A stretch of 64,000 nt of DNA, taken from positions 310,001 to 374,000 of the forward strand of contig NZ_CAXUQC020000001.1 in assembly GCF_964253025.1 (NCBI RefSeq), in the 5' to 3' direction. Positions 49,385 to 58,982 of this stretch are shown here, piece after piece. Each line of letters opens with the position of its first letter. Within the stretch, counting starts at the first letter, position 1. The translations under genes and the position numbers were made by a program. Origin of the DNA: Rhizobacter sp964253025 (GTDB lineage: Bacteria; Pseudomonadota; Gammaproteobacteria; Burkholderiales; Burkholderiaceae_C). The notes beneath the pieces were generated by a model, which saw only the letters and a list, made by a program, of their open reading frames with translations, searched no databases and was not told the DNA's origin.

Positions 49385-51820
49385 TCACTTGAAGATGCCG
49401 CGCAGCCGCTGCTTGATCAGGTCTTCCGGCCGTGAGGCCGCGCCGGCCGGTGCGCTGGCGGCGCGAGGCGGCAGACCGAGCTTGTCCTTCAGCTTGTCGC
49501 GCAGCTGGTCTTCGACCTGCTGGCCCACCTTGCTCTTGAGCAGGTCCGCCGCGACGGCCGACCAGCGGATCTGCCAATCGATTGCCTCGAGCGGGCCGGT
49601 CAGGCGCACGGGCACCGTCACGCCGCGAAGCTCGGCCAGTTCGGCGCCGCCCTGGCCCTTCGATGTGTCGGCCACGGTGGCGCGCACGGTGTAGTCGATG
49701 CGTCCCTGGCCGATGTCGACCGCGCCGTCTCCCCCCAGCCGCAGGAACGGGCTCTTCATGTCCAGGTCGTTGCTGCGCGCGACGCCGTCCTGGATGGCGA
49801 AGCTGGCGTTCAGTTCGGAGAAGTCCGTCTTCTCGGTGGTGACGGCGCGGGCCGAGGCGTCGGCCTTGGAGGAGATGGCCGCACGCACCTGACGCAGCTG
49901 TCGAGCGAGGTTGATGCCCTTGATGGCGCCGTCGCGCAACTGAAGGGACGCCGAGCCGTCGAGCCGGCGCTTCAGCTCGGCCGTGGTGGCACCCTGGCTG
50001 CGCAGGTCGAAGGCCACCCGGCCACGGCCTTCGAGCAGGTCCTTGTCGGCCACGTCCTTGAGCAGCGCCAGGATGTCGATGCCCTGGGCGGCGCCACGCG
50101 CGGCGACGCGGTTGCCGTTGGCGTCGGCGCTGGCCGTCATGTCGAGGCGGCCGCCCCAGACGCCGGCCTCGAACGGGCTCAGCTGCAGGGCGCCGTTCGC
50201 GATGCGGGCGGAGGCGACGAAGTTGGTGGCCCGGTACTGGCGGTAGGCCAGGCTGCCGGCGCGCAAGTCGAAGCGGCCATGGATGGACTTGAGGGCCGAC
50301 AGGTCGAGGGGGGCGTCGGCGCCTGGAGCCCCGGCGGGTGCAGAGCCGGCGGTCGCCGGTTTCGCCGTCGTGGCCGGCGGCAGCAGCCGGTTCAGGTCAA
50401 GGGCCTCGAAGCGCGCCGATGCGGTGATGGCCATCGGCTTGTCCTTCAGGCGTACGGTCCCCTGGGTCTCGAACGGGTTGGCGTTCACGCTTCCCTTGAG
50501 TGCCCATTGCGCCGTCTCCGGGGAGGCGGAGGCCCGCCCATCGAAGTCGAGTGCGAGTGGCTGCAGGGAGGGTTCCTCGATGCGCAGGCGGGCCTGCAGG
50601 GCGTCGAGGGTGCCCGCCTTGGTGGCCGCGTCGACGACGAGATTGGAGCGCAGCGTGCCGCTGACCTGCCGCGGGCCGCTGCGGCCCTTGAGCGTCGTCT
50701 CGACTCCCGGCAGCCGGATCTGTTCGAAGGTGCCCTGGGGAGCCGCCGACTTGAAGGTGGCCTCGAGGCTGGTGTCGCCCTTGACGGACGCCGAGCCGCT
50801 GAGCGGGCCGCCCTTCAGCGTTTCGCCGTCCACGCTGAGTTGCGGCCAGTCCAGGTTCAAGGCGAGCGACTGGCCGGCGTTCGTGCCTGCCAGCTTGAGC
50901 GCCAGGCGTTCCAGCGACAGCTGCCGCTTGGCCGGGTCGTAGCCGAAGCGCTTGATGGCCAATGTGGAGTCGGCCAGTTTGAGGTCGCCGAGCGTCGCCC
51001 CGAAGCGCAGGTCCAGGTCGTTGGCGGCCACGGTGCCCGCTGCGCCGTCGTAGGCGAGGGCGCCCTTGAAGCGCACATCGAGCGCGCGCGCGCCGAAGGC
51101 GTCGCCCGTCCATGCAAGGTCCATGTCGCGCAAGGATACCGAGCGGGCCTGCAGGTCGAGCGTCAACGCGGTCTTGCCCTTGAGCTGGCCGGCGAGCGCG
51201 GGCTGGGTGAGGGCGAGCTGCAGGTCGAGCGCCACGGGGGACTCGGTGCGGTCGGTGAGCCGGCCGGTGGTGAAGCGGGCGACACCGACCTTGCCCTTCA
51301 GGCCAGCCAGCGCGTCGTCGACGGTGAGCGCAAGGTTCTCGAAGTCGAGGCCTTGCACGTCGAAGGCCAGCGCCTCGCCTTGCGGGCCTTCCTCGGCGGC
51401 AGGCTCCGGCTTTTCGTCCTTGGCCAGCAGGTCGTCGATGTTGGAGCGGCCCTCCGCGTCGCGTCGGTACACCGCGCGCACGCCGCGCGCGGCGACGCGG
51501 TCGACCTCGAGTCGGCCGCGAAGCAGCGGCAGCAGGGCCGCGGACAGGGACACCTCGTCGACGTGTGCGAACTCGGCGGTCTGCTGCCGTTCGCTCAAGG
51601 TCACGCCGGAGAGCTTCACGCCCAGGCGCGGCAGCACGGTCAGTTCCACCGGGCCGTCGATCACCAGCGTGCGCTGGCGCTCGGTCTTCATCCAGTCGAT
51701 GGCCAGGCCCTTGTAAGCGTTGGCATCGAAGGTGGCCACGAGCCAGGCGACGGCGGCGATGCCCACCACCAGCAGCACGCCCAAGGCAATCAACAGCTTG
51801 CGAACCCAGGAGGTCTTCAT
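49385..51820 (-). CDS. asmA: AsmA family protein
   Basis: An 811-residue inner-membrane protein with one N-terminal helix (about residues 8-28) and a long periplasmic beta-rich domain of the AsmA/TamB-like type. The N-terminal piece FDANAYKGLAIDWMKTERQRTLVIDGPVEL and the C-terminal AsmA domain with AFDLRSQGATTAELKRRLDGSASLQLRDGAIKGINLA are diagnostic. AsmA-like proteins are thought to help move phospholipids to the outer membrane. ATG 51820 starts MKTSWVRKLL. It is divergent from the UbiH-like gene. Confidence 0.88.
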   Translation of the reverse strand: MKTSWVRKLLIALGVLLVVGIAAVAWLVATFDANAYKGLAIDWMKTERQRTLVIDGPVELTVLPRLGVKLSGVTLSERQQTAEFAHVDEVSLSAALLPLLRGRLEVDRVAARGVRAVYRRDAEGRSNIDDLLAKDEKPEPAAEEGPQGEALAFDVQGLDFENLALTVDDALAGLKGKVGVARFTTGRLTDRTESPVALDLQLALTQPALAGQLKGKTALTLDLQARSVSLRDMDLAWTGDAFGARALDVRFKGALAYDGAAGTVAANDLDLRFGATLGDLKLADSTLAIKRFGYDPAKRQLSLERLALKLAGTNAGQSLALNLDWPQLSVDGETLKGGPLSGSASVKGDTSLEATFKSAAPQGTFEQIRLPGVETTLKGRSGPRQVSGTLRSNLVVDAATKAGTLDALQARLRIEEPSLQPLALDFDGRASASPETAQWALKGSVNANPFETQGTVRLKDKPMAITASARFEALDLNRLLPPATTAKPATAGSAPAGAPGADAPLDLSALKSIHGRFDLRAGSLAYRQYRATNFVASARIANGALQLSPFEAGVWGGRLDMTASADANGNRVAARGAAQGIDILALLKDVADKDLLEGRGRVAFDLRSQGATTAELKRRLDGSASLQLRDGAIKGINLARQLRQVRAAISSKADASARAVTTEKTDFSELNASFAIQDGVARSNDLDMKSPFLRLGGDGAVDIGQGRIDYTVRATVADTSKGQGGAELAELRGVTVPVRLTGPLEAIDWQIRWSAVAADLLKSKVGQQVEDQLRDKLKDKLGLPPRAASAPAGAASRPEDLIKQRLRGIFK

Positions 51821-51906
51821 CGGGGCGCCGGCGGGCCGGAGTGAGTGGAAACCCGGCCATTGTGCCCAGCAAGGGCGGCCTTGCAAGCCTCTCTACAATG
51901 GGCCGG

Positions 51907-53010
51907 ATGAAACGTTTTGACGTGTGTGTGCGAGGGGCCGGCATCGTGGGCCGCGCGCTGGCCCTGTCTCTCGCCCGCAGCGGCCTTCGGGTGGCACTGG
52001 TGGCCGATCCCGCCTCGCCGGCACGCGAAGACATCCGTGCCTATGCGTTGAATGCAGGCGCGGTGTCCCTGCTGCGCGACTTGAAGGTCTGGGACGGTCT
52101 GCCGCCGCATGCCGCAACCGCCGTTCACGAGATGCATGTCGAGGGCGATACGTCCGGCGTGCTGGAGTTCTCCGCGTGGGAGCAACACGTCTCCGAGCTC
52201 GCGTGGATCACCGATGCGGCGCAGCTGGAACAGGCGCTGGCCTCGGCGGTGCGCTACGCGCCTCATGTCACCGTGGTGGATGCGCCGGTGGACGCGGCGC
52301 TCACCGCGGTCTGCGAGGGCAAGTTCTCGGCGGGCCGCAGTGACCTCGGCGTGGTTTTCGAACGCCATGACTACGGCCATCGCGCCATCGCGGCCCGGCT
52401 CACCGCCTCGGTGCCGCACCGGCACGTGGCACGTCAGTGGTTTCGTTCGCCGGACGTGCTGGCCCTGCTGCCCTTCGACACGCCGTCGGCGGGCAACTCC
52501 TACGCCCTGGTGTGGTCGGTCCCCACGGCGCGGGCCGACGAACTGCTCGCGCTCGATGCGGCTGCATTCGAGGCCGAGCTTCACGAGGCGACGCGGGGCG
52601 ACGCCGGCGTGCTGTCCGTGGCCGGTGAACGCGCAGCGTGGCCGCTGATGATCGCGCGTGCGCAGGCCTGGTCGGGGCCTGGCTGGGTGCTGCTGGGCGA
52701 CGCGGCGCACGTCGTGCACCCGCTGGCAGGGCAGGGCCTGAACCTCGGCTTGGCCGACGTGGTGGCGCTCACGCGCGTGCTGGCCGAGCGTGAAGCCTGG
52801 CGGCCGCTGGGCGACGCCCGGCTGCTGCGCCGCTACGAGCGGGCCCGCCACCTCCCCACGCGCGCCATGGGCCAGCTCACCGACGGCTTGTTGCATCTTT
52901 TTGCCGGCCAGCAGCCGCCCCTGCGGGAACTCCGCAACCGCGGCATGGGTCTCGTCAACCGGCTCCCCCCGCTCAAGCGCTGGCTCACCGCGCGAGCGCT
53001 CGACTTCTGA
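51907..53010 (+). CDS. UbiH/VisC-family FAD-dependent hydroxylase
   Basis: A 367-residue flavoprotein monooxygenase. The Rossmann motif is VRGAGIVGRALALSLARSG and the second FAD motif is VLLGDAAHVVHPLAGQGLNLGLADV, both characteristic of ubiquinone-ring hydroxylases. It probably hydroxylates an intermediate of ubiquinone synthesis; which ring position cannot be told. The ATG at 51907 is chosen. TACAAT (51894-51899) lies seven bases before it and there is no Shine-Dalgarno sequence, so the message may be leaderless. An ATG nine bases upstream overlaps that hexamer. Confidence 0.88.
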   Translation: MKRFDVCVRGAGIVGRALALSLARSGLRVALVADPASPAREDIRAYALNAGAVSLLRDLKVWDGLPPHAATAVHEMHVEGDTSGVLEFSAWEQHVSELAWITDAAQLEQALASAVRYAPHVTVVDAPVDAALTAVCEGKFSAGRSDLGVVFERHDYGHRAIAARLTASVPHRHVARQWFRSPDVLALLPFDTPSAGNSYALVWSVPTARADELLALDAAAFEAELHEATRGDAGVLSVAGERAAWPLMIARAQAWSGPGWVLLGDAAHVVHPLAGQGLNLGLADVVALTRVLAEREAWRPLGDARLLRRYERARHLPTRAMGQLTDGLLHLFAGQQPPLRELRNRGMGLVNRLPPLKRWLTARALDF

Positions 53011-53020
53011 AAGACGCGCC

Positions 53021-53779
53021 ATGCCGAAGACCTCCTCGTCCCTGACGCACCCCCCGCTGGTGCTGGCGGCCCACTTGTTCATGGCGGCGGCCGCCGCGCT
53101 GCTGCTGGCCGGCGCCGCGCTGGCCGACGAGGCGGCCATCCGCAAGAACCTCCCCGAGCGCGTGCCCAACCTGCCGCCGATCGACGAAGTGATCAAGAGC
53201 CCGATCCCCGGCCTCTATGAAGTGCGCATCGGCAGTTCCATCCTGTACGCGGACGAGACGGCCAACCACGTCATCGAGGGCAGCCTGATCGACGCCCGCA
53301 CCCGCACCAACCTCACCGAAGCCCGGCTCAACAAGCTCAGCGCGGTCGACTTCGACAAGCTGCCGCTCAAGGACGCGATCGTCTGGAAGAACGGCACGGG
53401 CGCTCGCAAGCTGGCGGTGTTCTCCGACCCGAACTGCGGCTACTGCAAGAAGCTCGAGGTCGACCTGCAGAAGCTCAAGAACGTCACCGTCTACACCTTC
53501 CTCGTGCCGATGCTGGGGCCGGACTCGGCCGAGAAGTCCAAGAACATCTGGTGCGCCAAGGACCAGGCGCGCGCGTGGCTGGGCTGGATGCTGGAGGCCC
53601 GGCTGCCGGCCCGCCACATGACGGCATGCGAGACGCCGCTGGAACGCAACATGGCCTTCAGCCGCAAACACCGGGTGAACGGCACGCCGGCGCTCTTCTT
53701 CGCGGACGACACCCGTGTGCCGGGCGCCATCGAAGCCGAGGAAATCGAGAAGCGTCTCTCCGCGGCTCACAAGTCCTGA
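53021..53779 (+). CDS. dsbC: Thiol:disulfide interchange protein DsbC
   Basis: A 252-residue periplasmic disulfide isomerase. A long signal peptide ends near AGAALADEAA. The dimerisation domain includes PGLYEVRIGSSILYADETANHVIEGSLID, and the thioredoxin domain carries the active site DPNCGYCKK (Cys139, Cys142). Two further cysteines (WCAKDQ, TACETP) fit the structural disulfide of DsbC. It reshuffles wrong disulfides in exported proteins. It starts 10 bases after the UbiH-like gene and is likely cotranscribed with it. Confidence 0.94.
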   Translation: MPKTSSSLTHPPLVLAAHLFMAAAAALLLAGAALADEAAIRKNLPERVPNLPPIDEVIKSPIPGLYEVRIGSSILYADETANHVIEGSLIDARTRTNLTEARLNKLSAVDFDKLPLKDAIVWKNGTGARKLAVFSDPNCGYCKKLEVDLQKLKNVTVYTFLVPMLGPDSAEKSKNIWCAKDQARAWLGWMLEARLPARHMTACETPLERNMAFSRKHRVNGTPALFFADDTRVPGAIEAEEIEKRLSAAHKS

Positions 53780-53867
53780 CGGCGAGTTGGGCGGCGCGGC
53801 GCCGCATCGGCGGCCACCGCCGCTGCGGGCGACAATGGCTGCAGTTCGTTCACGGAACCCGCCGCCG

Positions 53868-55592
53868 ATGATCTCCTACCGCGTCTCGCTCGCCGACCTT
53901 CATGCCCACCTCTACGAGGTGACGCTCACCGTGCCCGACCCCGCAGAGGAGCAGGTGCTGAGCCTGCCGGCGTGGATTCCGGGCAGCTACCTCATCCGCG
54001 AGTTCGCCCGCCACCTGTCGGGCGTGACCGCCCGGCAGGGCAGCCGCGATGTGCCGGTGCACCAGCGCGACAAGGCGAGCTGGGCGGTGAGCTGCTCCGG
54101 ACGCGGCGCGCTCGTCGTGCGCTATACGGTGTATGCCTTCGACAACTCCGTGCGCGCCGCCTTCCTGGACGCCGATCGCGGCTTCTTCAATGGCACCGGC
54201 TTGTGCCTGCGCGTTCACGGTCGCGAGACCGACACCCACCGGCTCGAGCTGGCCCGCCTGCCGCGCGGCTGGGACGTCGCCACCTCGATGCCCGAGGCGT
54301 CCGGGGGTGGCTATGAGGCCGCCGACTATGACGAACTGGTCGACCACCCGGTGGAACTCGGCCGCTTCTGGCGCGGTGAGTTCAAGGCGGGCGGCGTGCC
54401 GCACGAGTTCGTCGTGGCGGGTGCCTTGCCCGACTTCGACGGCGAACGGCTGCTCGCCGACACCCGGCGCATCTGCGAGGCGCAGATCAGCTTCTGGCAC
54501 GGCCGCAAGAAGCCGCACTTCAAGCGCTATGTGTTCCTGCTCAACGCGGTGGACGATGGCTATGGCGGCCTGGAGCATCGCGCCAGCACGGCCCTCATCG
54601 CGGCCCGGCGTGACCTTCCGCAGCAAGGCCGCGCGGAGTTCGGCGACGGCTACGTCACCCTGCTCGGCCTGGTGAGCCACGAGTACTTCCACACCTGGAA
54701 CGTCAAGCGCCTGCGTCCGGCCGAGTTCATCCGCTATGACTACACCCAGGAGAACTACACGCAGCTGCTGTGGTTCTTCGAGGGCTTTACCTCCTACTAC
54801 GACGACGTGTTCCTGTTGCGTGCCGGGCTGATCGACGCATCGCGCTACCTGCGCCTGCTGGCCAAGACCGTCACGGGCGTGCTCGGCATGCCGGGACGGA
54901 AGGTGCAGAGCGTGGCGCAGGCGAGCTTCGATGCCTGGGTGAAGTACTACCGTGGTGACGAGAACACCCCGAACGCGACGATCAGCTACTACACCAAGGG
55001 CTCGCTCGTGGGCCTGGCGCTCGACCTCACCTTGCGGGCCGAAGGCCGCGGCACGCTGGACGACGTCATGTGCGGCCTGTGGGCGCGCAGCGAGGGTGGC
55101 CCTATCAGCGAGGCTGACATCGCCGCCGTGCTGAAGGAGGTGGCGGGCCGCTCGATGGCGCGCGAACTGGAGGCCTGGGTGCACGGCACCGACGATTTGC
55201 CGCTGCGCCGGCTGCTCGAGAAGTTCGGCATCACCTGGACGGCCCAGGCGCCGTCCCTCGCTCAGCGGCTGGGCCTGCGGGTGTCCGAGGGCCCGCTGTC
55301 GGGCATCAAGGTGAATTCGGTGTTCCGTGGGGGCGCCGCCGAAGCGGCCGGCTTCTCCGCGGGTGATGAGGTGCTGGCCATCAACGACTGGCGCATCCGC
55401 CGGCTCGACGAGGCCCTGCGGGTGCTGCCGGCGGCCGGGCGCATCGAGGTGCTCGCGGTGCGTGACGGCCGGCTGCGCCGCCTGCAGGCCACCGTGCCCG
55501 CGGCGCCCGAGGCGGGCGCGGTGTCGCTTGCCCTCGACGGCGAAGCCAGCAAGGGCGCCCTCGGCTTGCGGCGCGCGTGGTTGCACGGTTGA
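53868..55592 (+). CDS. M61 family metallopeptidase (glycyl aminopeptidase-like) with PDZ domain
   Basis: A 574-residue protein. The zinc motif is HEYFHTWNVKRLRP (His271, Glu272, His275), with the third ligand probably Glu305 in FFEGFTSYYDD. The N-terminal beta domain with LPAWIPGSYLIREFARHL is typical of M61, and a PDZ domain covers about residues 470-545. There is no obvious signal peptide. Family members cleave N-terminal glycine from peptides. The ATG at 53868 is used; an ATG 33 bases upstream would add an atypical segment. It overlaps the DUF3108 gene by 16 bases. Confidence 0.9.
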   Translation: MISYRVSLADLHAHLYEVTLTVPDPAEEQVLSLPAWIPGSYLIREFARHLSGVTARQGSRDVPVHQRDKASWAVSCSGRGALVVRYTVYAFDNSVRAAFLDADRGFFNGTGLCLRVHGRETDTHRLELARLPRGWDVATSMPEASGGGYEAADYDELVDHPVELGRFWRGEFKAGGVPHEFVVAGALPDFDGERLLADTRRICEAQISFWHGRKKPHFKRYVFLLNAVDDGYGGLEHRASTALIAARRDLPQQGRAEFGDGYVTLLGLVSHEYFHTWNVKRLRPAEFIRYDYTQENYTQLLWFFEGFTSYYDDVFLLRAGLIDASRYLRLLAKTVTGVLGMPGRKVQSVAQASFDAWVKYYRGDENTPNATISYYTKGSLVGLALDLTLRAEGRGTLDDVMCGLWARSEGGPISEADIAAVLKEVAGRSMARELEAWVHGTDDLPLRRLLEKFGITWTAQAPSLAQRLGLRVSEGPLSGIKVNSVFRGGAAEAAGFSAGDEVLAINDWRIRRLDEALRVLPAAGRIEVLAVRDGRLRRLQATVPAAPEAGAVSLALDGEASKGALGLRRAWLHG

Positions 55593-56641
55593 GGCCGCGC
55601 AGGGCGGCGGCCTGGGCCGCGCTCGTCGTGGCCGTGGCGGTGGCACATGGCTGCGTGGTCGACCGGGCGGGCGGCTACTTCTCGGCCTTGACGTCGGGCG
55701 AGCCCATGCCGGAACGGATGAAGGCGGTGTACGTGCGCAGCATGGAGGCGGCCGAGCCGGTCGCCGTCGCGCCCACTGCACCCGCACCGCGGCGGCAGCG
55801 GGCGCCGGTGGCCCCGGTGGACACCGCGCCGGGACCGGAGGCTCCGGCGTCGGCCGCATCGGAACCCTTGGAGCTGCCCGCTGAGCCGGCCGCTGCGGCC
55901 TCCACGCCGGTCGCGGAGGCGGCGTCTGCGCCGGTGGTTGCGCCGGCCGACACGGCCGCGAGCGCACCGCCCTTCGAGTGGCCGCTCGCCACCCGCGTCA
56001 CCTATGTGCTGACCGGCTACTACCGCGGCGAGGTGCATGGCACTGCCCAGGTGGAATGGGTGCGCGAGGACGACCGCTACCAGGTCCACCTGGATGTGTT
56101 CGTCGGCCTCCAGGTGGCGCCGCTCATGTCGCGCCGCATGACGAGCGAGGGCCGCATCACGCCCGAAGGCTTGAAGCCGGAGCGTTACGACCAGGTGACG
56201 AAGATGGCGTTCAGTTCGCCCTACCGCGCGGTGGTGCGCCTTGCACCCGACCACGTCGTGCTGGCCAACGGCCAGCGGCGCGCGAGCCTGCCGGGCCTTC
56301 AGGACACGGCCAGCCAGTTCATCCAGCTGGCCTGGCAGTTCAGCACCCAGCCCGGCTCGTTGAAGCCCGGCACGGTCATCGACGTGCCGCTCGCGCTGCC
56401 GCGTGCGGTGAGCGTGATGCGCTACGACGTGTCGGAGCCCGAGATGCTCTGGACGCCCTTCGGCGAAGTGCCGGTGATGCGCCTCAAGCCGCGCGAGGCG
56501 CCCCGCGCCGGTGGCGACCTGTCGGTGGAGATGTGGATCGCCCCGCAGTACCGCCACCTGCCCATCCGGCTGCGCATCCACCAGGACCCGGAGACCTTCG
56601 TGGACCTGATGATCACCAAGCCGCCGGAGCTCGGCGGCTGA
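55577..56641 (+). CDS. DUF3108 domain-containing exported protein
   Basis: A 354-residue protein. An N-terminal hydrophobic segment with a cysteine (VAHGCVVDR) suggests a membrane anchor or lipoprotein. A Pro/Ala/Glu-rich linker (about residues 58-130) follows, then a beta-rich DUF3108 domain with RVTYVLTGYYRGEVHGTAQVEW and EGRITPEGLKPERYDQ. Function is unknown; members are assumed to be envelope proteins. The GTG start at 55577 overlaps the M61 peptidase gene by 16 bases, so the two are translationally coupled. The next gene is convergent. Confidence 0.8.
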   Translation: MVARLRPRRAAAWAALVVAVAVAHGCVVDRAGGYFSALTSGEPMPERMKAVYVRSMEAAEPVAVAPTAPAPRRQRAPVAPVDTAPGPEAPASAASEPLELPAEPAAAASTPVAEAASAPVVAPADTAASAPPFEWPLATRVTYVLTGYYRGEVHGTAQVEWVREDDRYQVHLDVFVGLQVAPLMSRRMTSEGRITPEGLKPERYDQVTKMAFSSPYRAVVRLAPDHVVLANGQRRASLPGLQDTASQFIQLAWQFSTQPGSLKPGTVIDVPLALPRAVSVMRYDVSEPEMLWTPFGEVPVMRLKPREAPRAGGDLSVEMWIAPQYRHLPIRLRIHQDPETFVDLMITKPPELGG

Positions 56642-56683
56642 CGGTGACGCGGAGGGGCGATACCGGCGTGCCCCTGCGCAGGG

Positions 56684-58849
56684 TCAGAAGTCCATCGTGC
56701 CCGACAGGTGCAGGGATCGCGGTGCGGCCTGCGCCAATCCACCGAAGCTCGATGCGCCGACCCAGTCGTTGGAGTCCAGCAGGTTGCGCACCCCGAGGCG
56801 CAGCGCGGCGGCGCGGCCGTCCAGCCGGCCTTCCCAGCGCACGCCGGCATCGAGCCGCGTCCAGGCGTCCAACCGTCGAACGTTGCCGGCGTCGGCGTAC
56901 TGCTTGCCGGCATAGGCCACGGTGCCGTTGATGGCCACGCCTTGAACGCCGGGCACGTCCCAGTCCGCGGTGGCGTTGGCTTGCAGAGCCGGCACGCCGA
57001 TGGGATGCTTGCCCGCGACGGCGGCGTTGGACGACTGCGTCACCTTGGCGTTCAGCACCGTCACCGCCGCCATCACGCGCAGCGAAGGCATGGCAGCGCC
57101 GGTCGTGCCGAGTTCAATGCCTCGATGGCGCTGCTCGCCGTCAGCGGCAAAGATGTTGTTCGGCCCGCTTGCCTGTCCGTTGGGTTTGGTGATCTGGAAG
57201 ACCGCCAGCGTCGTCAGGAGTCCGCCAGCCTGCCATTTCCCACCGGCTTCCACCTGCTTGGCCCGGTAGGGGGCGAGCGCCGTCCCCGCGTTGCCCGCCG
57301 TGGTGGGGGCGATGTCTCCCCGGCTGAGGCCCTCGGTGTAGTTTGCATAGACGGCGCTCGTCTCACTCGGCCGGAACACGAGGCCGACGAAGGGCGAGAT
57401 GGCGTCTTCGTCATAGGACTGCGCCACCGCGCCGTTGGGCCCGTAGTTGTCGGAGCGCACCTGCTGCAGGCGTGCACCGAGGGTTGCTTGCACGCTTGCG
57501 GCCGCCCACGACAGGGTGTCCGCAAGCGCCAGGCCGTCGAGGCGCGACGCAGACACCTTGGCCACCACATCGGGCGGCGCCACGCTCTGCGCAGCGAGTG
57601 TCGGAGCGGTGTACAGGTTGGACGTTACCGGGGTCCCGTTGCGCGAGCCGCGGGCAAGGCGGTCACGGTAGGTGGACGCCTGTACGGAGATCGCATGTTG
57701 CAAGGGACCGGTGACGGCCTTGATGCGGGCGCCGACGTTGGCGGTCTGTCGGTCGATCTCGAAGCTGAACCGGGCGGGCGTCCAGGTGACATCCCCGGCC
57801 GCAGTCGTCAGCGTCGGGTTGCCGAACAGTCGGTCGACCGACGTGCGAGCCGCGCCGATGTCGGCGAAGGCGACGATGCGCTCCGTCAGGTCGGATTCGA
57901 CGCGCCACAGGGCCGACTGGTCCTCGACGCGGGAGAACTCCCAGCCCTGGCTGAGATTGCGTCGCGCATCGGGAGCCGCCGGCACATCGGTGACTCCCGC
58001 GCCGAGGAAGACCGGACGCGACGGTGCATCGAGGTCCTCGCGCTGTGCGATCAGGTCGAGCGTCGTGCGCCAGTGACTCGCACGGTAGTCCAGCGCCAGG
58101 GCGCCGACGGCGGCCTCGCGCTCTTGATGATCCAGATGGGTCTCGCCGCCCTGCACGCCGGCGTTGAGCCGCACGCCCAGAGAGCGGTCCTCGCCGAAGC
58201 GTCGGCTGAGGTCGAGACTGGACTCAAGCTGTCGGGACGAACGGTAGCCCACCCCCGCTCGCGTCAGGTCCGCATGGCCGGCCCGCTTGGGCACGATGTT
58301 GACCGACCCGCCGATGGCGCCGTTGGGGGCCATGCCGTTGACCAGGGCCGTCGGGCCCTTGATCAGTTCGACCCGCTCGACATAGGCGCTGAGGATGCGG
58401 TAGTTGGGTGCCACGCCGAAGACCCCGTCGAATCCGAACTCACCGAGGTTGCCTTCGTTGACCGGGAAGCCGCGGATGTAGAACGCGTCCAGCAGGCCGC
58501 CCGGAGAAACCGACACTCGCACCGAGGGGTCGTTGGCCAGCACGTCGGCCGCCGTGCCCGACTGCTGGTGGGCCATGGTCTGAGCGGTGAACCCGACGAC
58601 GCTGAACGGCGTGTCCAGCGCGTCGGCGGCGCCGAGCACCCCGAGATTGACACCGCGGCTGGTCAGGCCGCCGGCCTGGGGACGCAATGGATCGCGGTCC
58701 TTGACGAGGACCGGGGGCAGAGTGGTTTCGCTCGGCGACTGAGTGCCGGGCGTCGGTGCTTCTGCAAGTGCCTGGGCAGCGAACGCGAGGGCGCAGAGGG
58801 GAAAAAGACGCTGCGGGATTGACCGCGTCAGCAGAGGGGAACGGTTCAT
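56684..58849 (-). CDS. TonB-dependent siderophore-type receptor
   Basis: A 721-residue outer-membrane receptor. It has a signal peptide ending near AAQALAEAP, a plug domain (VNEGNLGEFGFDGVFG, then ALVNGMAPNGAIGGSVNIVPKRAG) and a 22-strand-type barrel ending with an aromatic residue (LHLSGTMDF). The sequence pattern is that of ferric-siderophore receptors such as FhuE/FpvA types; the ligand is unknown. No siderophore genes lie nearby. A Fur-box-like palindrome lies about 60 bases upstream of the ATG at 58849. Confidence 0.9.
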   Translation of the reverse strand: MNRSPLLTRSIPQRLFPLCALAFAAQALAEAPTPGTQSPSETTLPPVLVKDRDPLRPQAGGLTSRGVNLGVLGAADALDTPFSVVGFTAQTMAHQQSGTAADVLANDPSVRVSVSPGGLLDAFYIRGFPVNEGNLGEFGFDGVFGVAPNYRILSAYVERVELIKGPTALVNGMAPNGAIGGSVNIVPKRAGHADLTRAGVGYRSSRQLESSLDLSRRFGEDRSLGVRLNAGVQGGETHLDHQEREAAVGALALDYRASHWRTTLDLIAQREDLDAPSRPVFLGAGVTDVPAAPDARRNLSQGWEFSRVEDQSALWRVESDLTERIVAFADIGAARTSVDRLFGNPTLTTAAGDVTWTPARFSFEIDRQTANVGARIKAVTGPLQHAISVQASTYRDRLARGSRNGTPVTSNLYTAPTLAAQSVAPPDVVAKVSASRLDGLALADTLSWAAASVQATLGARLQQVRSDNYGPNGAVAQSYDEDAISPFVGLVFRPSETSAVYANYTEGLSRGDIAPTTAGNAGTALAPYRAKQVEAGGKWQAGGLLTTLAVFQITKPNGQASGPNNIFAADGEQRHRGIELGTTGAAMPSLRVMAAVTVLNAKVTQSSNAAVAGKHPIGVPALQANATADWDVPGVQGVAINGTVAYAGKQYADAGNVRRLDAWTRLDAGVRWEGRLDGRAAALRLGVRNLLDSNDWVGASSFGGLAQAAPRSLHLSGTMDF

Positions 58850-58906
58850 GGAGTGCGCGGGAGGAGTGAAACCCGCGCAGGGACGCACGGGATGCCGCGC
58901 ATCTTA

Positions 58907-58925
58907 AACAAGAACCGTTCGCATT
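58907..58925 (-). promoter_or_regulatory. Fur-box-like palindrome upstream of the TonB-dependent receptor
   Basis: On the receptor strand the 19 bases read AATGCGAACGGTTCTTGTT. They resemble the 19-bp Fur consensus in its AATGAGAAT-x-ATTCTCATT form, with roughly 13 agreeing positions. The location and the type of gene fit iron repression by Fur. The match is partial, so the call is tentative. Confidence 0.45.
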
Positions 58926-58982
58926 TGGAGGGCGCTTCCCCGAAAGGTGAACTTCCGGGGGAGCGGGCTTCCTAGCGGCGCC

